A DNA stretch of 64,000 nt from the NCBI GenBank assembly GCA_022701365.1, contig JAKUHH010000131.1, positions 62,001 through 126,000 on the forward strand. Reading direction: 5' to 3'. The position numbers and the translations under genes were made by a program. Below the pieces are notes generated by a model. It made no database searches. It was given only the letters and a program-made list of their open reading frames with translations, and was not told the origin of the DNA. Source of the stretch: Mycocentrospora acerina. Lineage: Eukaryota > Ascomycota > Dothideomycetes > Pleosporales. Below are positions 12,296 to 21,984 of this stretch, one piece after another (position 1 is the first letter of the stretch; each line of letters opens with the position of its first letter).

Positions 12296-12417
12296 ACAAA
12301 ATCTACTTGGAATGGTCAACGATAAATTTAGCGTCTGGGGTGCAGAGAATGGTACATTATATATCAACTTGAGCATTCAAGGATACCTGGAGTATACTCC
12401 TTGGATCAATAAAGCCT

Positions 12418-14469
12418 CTATGTATGCATCTGTGCATATCTCGCCTTAACTCCTTCAACAATCTTCCTCACCTCTCCAGAATCCAACTTCTCCTTCCTTT
12501 CCATCGTATACAACCCATTGACTTCTTGTTCGATATCAGTCAATTGTGTATACACGAATCCGCAGACATGTCCACCGTCCACAATCCCTGTCATCATCTT
12601 CTCGATTCTCTTGAGCAGATCCTTTGGATCAGATGCAGTTGTGTATCCCCAGTCCCTCTCGCCACAATCATGAGTAGTCGATCGCGCGATATTGATACCA
12701 CCAAACTCTGTACAAATAATCGGTGCGCCATCCCGATGCGAAGAGCCGCCATCAGACGGAAGTGCAGCCAGAAACATTTCACGTCCCCCTTTGGGCGCTA
12801 AGATACCAGACTTGGTCTCACAAGTAAGCGTCAGCTTGTCCCCATCAGAATAGTCGTGAAATGTCGTGAGATCAGTCTGCACATGTTCCCATCCACAGTT
12901 GTCGTTGACAGGTCTCGTAGGATCCAGAACCTTAGTCGCGTAATACAAACTCCTGATATGGTTTCTCTGCTGCTGGTCTCCTGGAAGATTTGTATACGCC
13001 CAGCTCTCGTTTACTGGCGTCCAGGCCACGACACATGGGTGGTTGATATCTCGCATCACGGCTTCGCGCCATTCTTGGTCAAACCGTTCGACATATTCTG
13101 CACTGAAGGCGTATGCGTTCGCCATCTCACCCCACACAAGGAATCCAAGGCGATCTGCCCAGTAGTGGAATAGCGGATCTTCGACTTTTTGGTGTTTGCG
13201 GCACCCGTTGAAGCCCATTTTCTTGGAAAGCTCGATATCGGTCTTCAGCGCTGTAGATGATGGTGGGGTCATGAAAGTCTCGGGCCAGTAACCTTGATCA
13301 AGAAATAGGGCCTGGAAGTATGGGCGACCGTTCAGGCGAAAAGTATTATTGTCCCAAGATAGAGATCTCATACCGGTTGTGGTATAGACTTCGTCAATGA
13401 GTATACAGTTTGAGTCGTAGAGGCGAACGATGAGGTTGTAGAGGGTTGGATGCTCTGGAGACCAGAGTGCCACATTATTGAGCCAACAGTTGATGTTCTC
13501 CAATGGAGCGCTTTGAGTTAGGCTGGCGGGAAGGTAAGAGACTTGCTCTTCAGAGAGTCGCATATTTGCTTCGAGAGATACCCTGTCTGTGTCTCGTGGC
13601 AGTTCAATCTTCTCAGTCTTGCTCACTGTCACACCTTCAAGACAAGCCTCAATCTCGACACTATACCCGTTTCCTGCTAATCTTCCCAGTATTTGGACAC
13701 TTGCTTGAAGAGTTCCACTACTGATATTATCATTTCTCAGGACCGTCCCCTTACTCGCATCGCCGATGCGAACAGAAGGCACCACCTCAAGCCACACGCT
13801 CTGCCATATTCCTCCACTTGGTGTGTAGAATATGCTTTCAGGCTGAGCACCCCAGTACTGCTTTCCTCTTGGCTGTGTCAGATCGTATGCAGAATCATAC
13901 ACCCTCATCATGATTATTTGTTTCTTTCCGTTGACAAATGCATCGGTGATGTCAAGGTCGAATGGTACATGACCACCCCGGTGAAAACCGAAAAGCTGCC
14001 CACCAATCCAGACCTTGGCTTCATAATCCACAGCTCCAAATCTCAGGATTATACGGTTGCCTGATTTCTGGCTTTCTTCGTCCCGCAAATCTTCAATTTC
14101 TCGTTCATACCACAGAACTTCATGCACACCCTTCTCTCCTATCCCAGAAGCGGGACATTGAAATACGTAGGGCACTTGGATATCACGCTTGGTGTGTTTG
14201 GCAACTTCATTCTTACTGAATTGGTTTCCCTCAAATAGCTCTTGAGTACCTGCAGCGATCTTGGCTGTGATGCTCTGGGCATCAGCGTTTGTGGAGCTGT
14301 TGGTATTTGTCGGGTTCACAGCGACTTCGCTGGGTAGACTGCTCAGATACCAGCCTTCAGACAATCCAATATCATTATCATCAAATATGAAGGACCAGGG
14401 GCCATTGAGAGATTTCCAAGCTAAATTGTTGCGAAGGAAGTCTGGCCGTGGATAGTTGTCGCTGGTCAT
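12418..14469 (-). CDS. Glycoside hydrolase family 2 protein
   Basis: Intronless gene of 683 residues starting at the ATG at 14467-14469. The N-terminal jelly roll (about 8-235) includes LNGPWSFIFDD, VPYVFQCP and FHRGGHVPFDLDITD. An immunoglobulin-like domain follows (about 240-375), then the TIM barrel (about 376-683). The GH2 catalytic pair is present: acid/base Glu488 in VNESW and nucleophile Glu588 in ICTEFGG. There is no signal peptide, so it is predicted to be intracellular. GH2 includes beta-galactosidases, beta-glucuronidases and beta-mannosidases; NES plus TEFGG does not separate them. The absence of introns, unlike several neighbours, is compatible with old horizontal transfer, but that is only inference. 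Confidence 0.9.
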   Translation of the reverse strand: MTSDNYPRPDFLRNNLAWKSLNGPWSFIFDDNDIGLSEGWYLSSLPSEVAVNPTNTNSSTNADAQSITAKIAAGTQELFEGNQFSKNEVAKHTKRDIQVPYVFQCPASGIGEKGVHEVLWYEREIEDLRDEESQKSGNRIILRFGAVDYEAKVWIGGQLFGFHRGGHVPFDLDITDAFVNGKKQIIMMRVYDSAYDLTQPRGKQYWGAQPESIFYTPSGGIWQSVWLEVVPSVRIGDASKGTVLRNDNISSGTLQASVQILGRLAGNGYSVEIEACLEGVTVSKTEKIELPRDTDRVSLEANMRLSEEQVSYLPASLTQSAPLENINCWLNNVALWSPEHPTLYNLIVRLYDSNCILIDEVYTTTGMRSLSWDNNTFRLNGRPYFQALFLDQGYWPETFMTPPSSTALKTDIELSKKMGFNGCRKHQKVEDPLFHYWADRLGFLVWGEMANAYAFSAEYVERFDQEWREAVMRDINHPCVVAWTPVNESWAYTNLPGDQQQRNHIRSLYYATKVLDPTRPVNDNCGWEHVQTDLTTFHDYSDGDKLTLTCETKSGILAPKGGREMFLAALPSDGGSSHRDGAPIICTEFGGINIARSTTHDCGERDWGYTTASDPKDLLKRIEKMMTGIVDGGHVCGFVYTQLTDIEQEVNGLYTMERKEKLDSGEVRKIVEGVKARYAQMHT

Positions 14470-16277
14470 GGTTGTTCTTGATTCAAGGAAGAGTCTGGTA
14501 ATTAGAAAAAATAATGATGAGTTGTTGTTTTGAGTCGAAACTGGATGAAATTGAAAAGTTTTAACCCTCGTTGAAAGATGTCATTTACGTGGAGCTTGCA
14601 GGGAGGTGGAGGTAGAGGTGGAGGAAGAGTGGAGGCAGGTTAGTCAGACCTAAGCTATTCTTGGACTAGTGATCTTCTGATCCTAATCCCACGTTCGCCT
14701 CTATCAACTGCTCAACAAAGATCATCATATAAGTGACTTGCTTAATCTTTTTTTACAGTTATCATCTGAATATCCAAAGAAAACGTAATATATCCTTTCA
14801 CAGCCGCCACTCCAACCTGTTTTATTCCTATACGTTTACACATTTGGCTCTGAGTTACAATTGTAACTACTCCTGTCGCCTTTGCTCCCATAATTCTTGG
14901 ACTTCTCATGACCTCCGTCCCAGTATACCATGCTTGGGTTGATGCTTGAGCTAATTGAGCTCTTCTGAAAATATTCTATGTCTTCAGAGCTGACTACGGT
15001 ACCATTCGCACGTATATAGTCTCCCGGGGACAAGGTCCAAAGGTTTTGTGGGAGTTCAGAAGTTTCGCCTGCTCACAGATATTACTATCGCCCATCCTTT
15101 CACCAAATTATTTATTGTATACACACGTCGCGGTAGCTGTGCCAGAAAACGGTGGATATCTGTAGCTAGATTATCAGGTCCCTGATCCATGCTGAAACTA
15201 CTTTGTCAATCCTGGAGAACTAGATCAGAAGAAGAGGTAGAATATATAGTCGTGAGATAATTGATTGAACAATGCGTAGGATTCGATGATTGTGTAGCTA
15301 ATGACTATTGATTTGAAAGGCTTCCTCAATTTATATTGGTTCGGTCTTTTCTATATACCAACAAAGTTGGTTACGGCAATGGAGGGTCTCACAGAATTTA
15401 CCCCTAAACTCTCATAGAGCAGGCCATTGAGAGAGAAGGTAGCAATGCGTATTGGAGGGTCTCTTTGTTGGCATATAGGGAGAAGAACGTCTCGCGAGCT
15501 CTGTACGACGACATAGGAGGGTTTCTGAGTTCCACTGATAGATACTTGGGGGTCTCTTCGCTCTGTATCACGCGGGACAGTCTCATTGGTCGCGAGCTCA
15601 GAACCTCATCGGCACCTTTGCATTGTCAGAAATCCCTTTGTAAAAGTGAGGCTGCGATCGGTCGTTCTTGAAGACAAAAGCCACCTATGAATGTGACTCT
15701 GGAAAAGACAGGTAATATCCTAGTAACCTGATTGCTAACGAGGAAACACTATATTTTCCCGCAATACATCGAAGAGCTGCATGTACGAATAGCCAGACAA
15801 ATCATAGATGTAGCATTCAGGAAGATGCATGTGATAACACAACTTCGTTCCAGCCTGTAGGTCTTAGTCTCGTCCAGGTCTGCCTGGACAGACTTCGATG
15901 CGATTGTCTCCTCATTCAGGCGCAACAGATAGTTGGAGGGTCTCCAGCAGAAATGAGGCAATCATACTCACCGCTTTCCAAATCCCGTTGGTATGAGAGC
16001 TAAATAGAGGTCGTTCTGCACAAACCAGCAGGGATGGTCGGAGACCCCATGTTGGCCACCAATCAAATGAAACTCAGCCTCCAAGCCATGAGACTGACAA
16101 GATAAAGAGGCACCGCAACATCCAACCTTTCTAACTCTTTCATCATCTTATTTTTTGTTCTTGTTAAGCCAACCGAATCTGAGGTATTTCCAGTCAGCAG
16201 TGCCGACTCATTCGTAATGCTGATTGAATCATTAGCTCATCGACAAATTTCATTGACGTAGCGCGAGGCTTTGGTAG
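14470..16277. other. AT-rich gap with a recurring 10-mer
   Basis: About 1.8 kb without a supportable gene. GGAGGGTCTC occurs at 15381-15390, 15454-15463 and 15935-15944, with a near copy at about 15547-15556. The first 120 bases next to 14469 should contain the GH2 promoter. No terminal repeats or transposase fragments were recognised. Confidence 0.45.
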
Positions 16278-16286
16278 CCTCGCGCT
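16260..16286. repeat. Perfect 11-bp hairpin with 5-nt loop
   Basis: AGCGCGAGGCT at 16260-16270 is the exact reverse complement of AGCCTCGCGCT at 16276-16286, with loop TTGGT. It stands out as GC-rich within AT-rich DNA, just upstream of the C2H2 gene. Function is unknown. Confidence 0.7.
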
Positions 16287-16349
16287 GCCTCAATCTCGAC
16301 AGCTCGTCATGATCATCTAAACCACTACTCTGGGATTTCCCAGCTGCAG

Positions 16350-17159
16350 TTCGATGTATACCACGACTTATGGCAATCAGACGAATGGCGGGCAACTTTT
16401 GCAGTGACCAGGAACGAAATTCATGATTCGTCGCTTGTTTTCCATTGTCAGCCTCCTCTTGACAGACCTTTTAATCCAGAGTTTGAAAGACCCTATTGCG
16501 CTCCAGACCTTTGGGGCCCTCAAGTATTGTACCAGGAATCTGATTACCACTCTTTCGAGTATCCTGCTCTTTCGCAAAACGACTTTCATGCATCAACGAT
16601 ATCTACACCACCTGAAGCGATTCAATATTCTATAGATCCATGTTCCGCCTTAATCGAATTATCTCAGTACGTATTTGAGCCAAGGTACGATGACAGCATT
16701 CAATACCAAGAGTCCCGAAGTTCTGTCATCCCACTGCTGGGCAACACATCAACCTATCCGACAACGCCATCTACAACCAATTCAATCCCTTGCGACTCGA
16801 AGACCCGTCAAGCATCAGTAGCTTCGTCGCCAAAGTCACTATATCCTCTAGTGCCCGCTGTGTTCACTCATATCTGCAAAATAAAAGGTTGCTCCAAGCA
16901 ATTCACCCAGCAACGGCAGCTTGAAAACCACACTCGAAGGCATAAGAGATACTCCTGTGATATCTGCTCTGCAAGCTACCCGCATCCAAAGTCCCTAAGG
17001 GATCACAATCAGGTGAAGCACAAGGGCGAACGATACAATTGTGACATTGAAGGTTGCACGGAAAGTGTGGCACACAAGAAGAATATGGCAAGACACAAAG
17101 CTAAAAAGCATGGGACTGAGTTTGCTAACAAAATAGTTACTCACGGTGTACGAACCTAG
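16350..17159 (+). CDS. C2H2 zinc-finger protein, 5' end unresolved
   Basis: The frame is open from 16278 to the stop at 17157-17159, but no in-frame ATG occurs before the third finger, so an upstream exon or 5' decay is needed. I place the start after a plausible acceptor (CTGCAG at 16344-16349); CCCAG at 16339-16343 is an alternative. The 240-odd visible residues begin with an acidic/aromatic, Ser/Pro-rich region, followed by three C2H2 fingers near the C-terminus: C-x4-C-x12-H-x3-H, C-x2-C-x12-H-x4-H and C-x4-C-x12-H-x4-H. This is the layout of small fungal C2H2 transcription factors, probably nuclear and DNA-binding. The target is unknown. It could be a pseudogene that lost its first exon. 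Confidence 0.6.
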   Translation, partial: FDVYHDLWQSDEWRATFAVTRNEIHDSSLVFHCQPPLDRPFNPEFERPYCAPDLWGPQVLYQESDYHSFEYPALSQNDFHASTISTPPEAIQYSIDPCSALIELSQYVFEPRYDDSIQYQESRSSVIPLLGNTSTYPTTPSTTNSIPCDSKTRQASVASSPKSLYPLVPAVFTHICKIKGCSKQFTQQRQLENHTRRHKRYSCDICSASYPHPKSLRDHNQVKHKGERYNCDIEGCTESVAHKKNMARHKAKKHGTEFANKIVTHGVRT

Positions 17160-18165
17160 TCAACACTTGGAAACTCGAACATACAATGGCCATCCAAATT
17201 ATTAACATTGAGCAGTTGTAAAGGGAGCGGCGCGACTGGCATTTTTCATGCGATTAGTTTTGTTCTGTTCCCCGATATATTTGTGCACTGGTTTCTGTTG
17301 TGTCTTTCTCGCCGTGTAGCGCCGCATCCCGGGAATACCAGAGGGTTTAATGATCTACTTCCTTTTTTTTCTTTTTCAGTTCTTTGCGTGCGGCTCTATA
17401 CTCAGAAAAAATTATCGGGTGCACGTGATTTCGATACAGGAAGGACAAGATGGAAGAACATTGTGGTAAAGGTGCATAGCAAGAGATCTGTAAGATACGG
17501 CGAGGATCGAACTGCGCATACTATTGTTCAGAATATAATTACTACCTGCATGCTCTTGAAGCTGTGTTCATTTGTACATAAATACATTCTTACATACATT
17601 TTTATTATTATACTGAAAAGTTGTGTAGTCATGATTATCGAGACCACGATTCTGGGTCGAGTAGGTATTACTGAAAATTGTCACGTGCGATTGACTACGA
17701 TTGCAAATGTTCGATCTATTGTCATTGTATGAAAGGGTGACAGGCTAACGTTTGCACTGTGCTACGTCTTTCTGCTGCTTAATAAAGTTATATTTTGAAA
17801 TATACCAAATATTTCGCAGAATACTAATTTAGAAAGATTGCTTGTTCAAGTTATCATCACATTTAAATGTGTAAATTGCCAAATATCAAATAGGCAGACC
17901 ATTCATTGTCTTCTGAGAGTCTGAATAAAGAGCCTTGAACTTGAAATGAAATTCGTCAACATTGAATAATATTGATCTCAAAACATCACAAAAGACTTTC
18001 TTTATTGGAAAGTTGACATGCAAAGATGTAAATTCAAACCACTTCCTTATCATTTGGTATTCAGTATATACAATAAAGCTAAGACATCATTCATCATCGA
18101 CGTGTCATCAATCAATCCACCCATCCAACGAATTCTGCTCAACCACCTATAATCAAACGAACCGA
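17160..18165. other. AT-rich intergenic region
   Basis: About 1 kb, visibly AT-rich between about 17520 and 18110. The 174-codon frame at 17208-17732 begins with TTG and matches nothing I know. The region presumably holds the 3' ends of two convergent genes. Confidence 0.5.
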
Positions 18166-19284
18166 TTATCTCGATGTGTCCAAGACGTATCGTCCAGCAA
18201 TCTCTCCAGCGTGCATCTTATCGTACACCATTTGAAGTTCGGACAAGCCGACAACCTGGAAGGGTGCCTTGATTAGGCCGCGAGCGTAGAAGTCGATGGC
18301 CTCAGCACTGTCCTTTCGGTTTCCGACGTACGAGCCCTGGATGCGGATCATCTTGATGACGGACTCGAAGACAGGAGCCCTCAGATAAGCACCGGCTGGA
18401 AGACCGATGCAGATGACGGTACCGCGTGGTCGGACGTATTCAGCAGCTTGTTGGAATGGCTTCTCGTTGACGGCAACAAGGATGACGACGTGGGGACCAA
18501 GTCCATCGGGAGTGACGCCTTGTACATCGGCAACAAGGTTCTTAGATGTAGCAAAGTCGACAAAGGCCTCAGCGCCGAGCTGCTCGGTACACATCTTCTT
18601 CTTGGCATCACCGGTGTCGATGGCAATCGTGCGAACACCCATGGCCTTTGCGTATTGCAGTGCAAGGGATCCAAGACCACCACCAGCGCCGACGATGGCT
18701 GCCCACTGGCCTGGCTTGACACCAGACTCCTTCAGGCCCTTGTAGACAGTGATACCAGCGCAGAGAATGGGCGCAATGGCATCGAGGGGCAAGTTCTTAG
18801 GGATGCGAGCGATGTGTGCTGCCTTAGCGATGCAGTATTGCTGGAATGTACCATCGACGGTGTACCCAGAAAGGAGGGGCTTAGGGCAAAGAGGCTCGTC
18901 GGATTGCTGGCAAAAGTCACAGGCCAGGCAGGAACCGTTGAGCCACTTGACACCAGCGTGTTCACCAATCTCGACATCAGTGACGAGATTACCAACAGCA
19001 ACCACGATACCAGCACCTTCGTGGCCACCAACCAGAGGAAGTTTAGTAGCCTGGTTGTTGTTAGATGACTATCAGAGTATTGGGTCTTGAGAGAAACAAC
19101 TACTTACCAATGGCCAGTCACCGTTCACAGCATGAAGATCAGTGTGGCAAACACCAGAGTACTTGATGTTGACGAGAACCTCATCAGGACCTGGCTTTGG
19201 CACAGGAATCTTCTTGTACTCGACGGGACCACCGGTTTTTTCAATGACTTGTGCCCATTGCTCAGTAGGGATTTGAGAAGACAT
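18166..19284 (-). CDS. Zinc-dependent alcohol dehydrogenase (yeast Adh1 type)
   Basis: NAD-dependent MDR alcohol dehydrogenase, cytosolic, interconverting acetaldehyde and ethanol in fermentation or alcohol use. Exons 19108-19284 and 18166-19050 (reverse) join in phase to 353 residues, the normal length for the family. The catalytic zinc ligands are Cys46 in SGVCHTDLH and His69-Glu70 in GGHEGAG. The structural zinc Cys set is complete at 100, 103, 106 and 114. The Rossmann motif is GAGGGLGSLALQYAKA. The 57-bp intron has a GTAAGT donor. No mitochondrial presequence is seen. Upstream on the minus strand are a TATA-like element and a CreA-type GTGGGG site, suggesting carbon regulation (inferred). 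The paralogue number cannot be assigned. Confidence 0.94.
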
Positions 19285-19389
19285 ATTGATTGTTGGAGTG
19301 CTCAAAGATTGGATGAGATGTGTTGAGAGAGGAGTGAAATGATATTGATCAAGGTGGGATGATTTCCATGTGAAGAGGGGATGTACGTC

Positions 19390-19438
19390 TTATATACATA
19401 AAAGTGAGGCAGCTCGAAGCTCGAGATTGTAACCCCAC
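19390..19438 (-). promoter_or_regulatory. Putative ADH core promoter: TATA-like box and CreA-type site
   Basis: On the minus strand, TATGTATATAAG lies about 105-115 bp before the ADH ATG, and GTGGGG (complement of CCCCAC at 19433-19438), which fits the CreA consensus SYGGRG, lies about 150 bp before it. A CT-rich leader follows down to the ATG. Function is inferred. Confidence 0.4.
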
Positions 19439-21984
19439 CTCCCAATGGACACGCGCCGACATGATCTGGTTGTCCAATACCTTGGAAGCTGCACGCTCCG
19501 TGTTGCAGCAAGTTCCTCTCGTCCATAGAAGCTCCAGTCTCCTGTCCGGCGGGCCGAAGCATGAAAATTCGAGAGGTGTATTCTTCATTGGCCAATGGGC
19601 CGCGAGGTACTGAGGCGCTGTAATGCTGTGGAGGGGTACGAGTTGCAGTTGAGACTTGGCATTGGTGGATGAGTTATCGGATGATGATGCATCGGACAGG
19701 TGGGAGAGATAGTAGCCTGAGCACATGGGAAGGACCGAACTAAGTGGAGTGGTCTACCCGTGTTTAGGACAAGCTAACGTAGTCTGACGTTAGTGCCGTC
19801 TATCAGTCCAAGGGTTGTGTGTTGTTTTGTGGCGTGAGGGGTTCGGGAGCTGTCCTCGACGTCAGACAGCTTGCTGCTTTGGGCGAAATGTCTCCTGATA
19901 TTCTGTCACTCGCCTCTGCTCTCATCGGCGACGGTTAGGTATCGCGAGAGATGGCACGTTGAATTGCCACAACCCATTGTACCCAAGCCAATTGGTCTCG
20001 ACGTTCAAAAGCCAGAGATTGAGCTACTTACAACAGGTAAACTTTGACTCCCTGTGTAAAATAGTCCGTGCTCTTCCGGGTCGATCAGCCCGACCACTCA
20101 CGTGCAACTAATCTTCAACCTTTTTGTCCAACAGTTCATGGGCGTGGTCGATATTCGGAGACCAGGAAACCCTCGCCAGACAGCTGGGTCGGACGAGCGC
20201 AACGTCTAGACGCCTTGCTGGACGTGTCAGATCTACACAAGATCTCCAGCCACGACCTACACGCGTCTCCCTTCCTGGAGAAGCGGTTCCGTCGCCCAAT
20301 AAAATTCTGCCAGCCCATGACCCACTACATGCGGCTCTCTGGGGCCGTATTGCATTGGTCTGCAGCAGACGCCCATGATCGCGGGGTAGAGAGCGTGGAA
20401 CGGATCCGCGGGGGAGGCCTTAGCCTTTTTACCACTGTTGATGATAGCTACCTGGTTGCAAGGCCGTACGTAACACCGTGTAATAGACTCCTAAACCAGT
20501 AAGGTCACCCTTTAATTCCTCGGAAGCTCCTTCGGAGAGACTTATATACGGGCATATCCAAAAGATCAATCTTGCAGGAGTAAGGTTTTCAGAACGATGA
20601 TCGGAACAAGACTTCCAGTAAGCCGCAAGCTATCGAAGCTCAATAATAACTAATCGGGGCTGATGGGAATCTCCATTTGATGCGATCACCATGTGCAGAT
20701 GCGGGGGATGATCCGGAGTTGGCTGGCCAGCGCGGGGCGAAGGAAAGTAGGTTTCGGTGTTCAGGATATCCGCCACATGCCTGTACGATTGGAGGGAATA
20801 TCAGGTAACATGAAATACGGAGTGTTCCTTGGAAGAGGGGATGCATGTTCTTATATCAGCGTCTCCCCTTGATAATTCCAAAATATAGTTTGAGGACTGT
20901 GATGGTTTGAAACGGGACGCGTTCTAGACACCAGGAGTGCTGACAATTAAGAAGAGTAGCGTGTTGTAATAGTCCAATCCTCATTTACCTTTAGCATAGA
21001 ATGCATTTTCTTGGTGATCGTATCACAGCACGAATAGATAGCTTTTCTCTCGAGTGCTTGCAATTCAGAATACTTGATCGGCCTTCAACTTATCGATACA
21101 ACCAAGCTTTTGGTGTACCGGTAGAAACTCCCTCAACCTCAAAAAAGCAAACACCTCCAACACACTTTCCAACAACCCATCAATATCAAACATTCCCTCA
21201 CCATCTTTCAGGTCACCCCATTAGTTCCACATCTTCACATCTTCCTAATACTCTCATCATCTACTTATACTAACACCCTCCCCCCCCCCTGCACACTCCT
21301 ACACAACTACCGCAGAAAGACAAGCAGCAGTAAATATTAAAAGCCACACATCCACGCCTCCAACCAAAGCACATCACACGCCCCATAAATTCTAACCGAG
21401 ATCCCACACCCTCAGACCTCGAACAACAAACCGTCAACACAAGAATCTTATCTTTTCGACCAACCAGAACAACGCCGTTGTGTAATATGTAGATCACGCC
21501 ACCCTAGCACCTCCCAGCACACTAACACCCGTTATTTTACTTTCTACCCGTACTCCGTCATCACTTGGCGCGACGACACAAGATAAGAAAAAAGCAAAGT
21601 GATTTAGCTAGAAAGATTGAGGAAGGAAACGAGATGCGAGACGTCGTTCGTGTGCTAAGAGAAAAAAAAGCATTGGTTTTAGTACCACAAGCATGATTGC
21701 TCTGCATTTTTGCTTTTACAATGAAAATTCCTGAACACAGCATTCTGTCAGTTTTTTTTGGTCAAGATATATCCCATGCCGAAATAATGTTCGGGTGAGA
21801 CATGCTTATCCTACTGTCATTCTAGATCTGGTTTACTATTCTAGAGAGAGAGAGAGAGAGAAATGCAAGACTACACACACGTATACTAGAATACAGTTGT
21901 CATAAGCTAGCCATTCCACATATTACAACGCTCGAATATAAGAAAATTCTCCAGCCAGAAACGGTATATAACAACACGAATCAT
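19439..21984. other. Long gap between ADH and the acyltransferase
   Basis: About 2.5 kb with no supportable coding region. The 144-codon frame at 20068-20502 begins with GTG and resembles nothing known. A C run lies at about 21280-21289 and (AG)10 at about 21843-21861. Confidence 0.45.

Noticed and set aside
17208..17732. 174-codon frame after the C2H2 gene
   Set aside because: Begins with TTG, no resemblance, lies in AT-rich intergenic DNA.
20068..20502. 144-codon frame in the gap upstream of ADH
   Set aside because: Begins with GTG, composition not coding-like, no family match.
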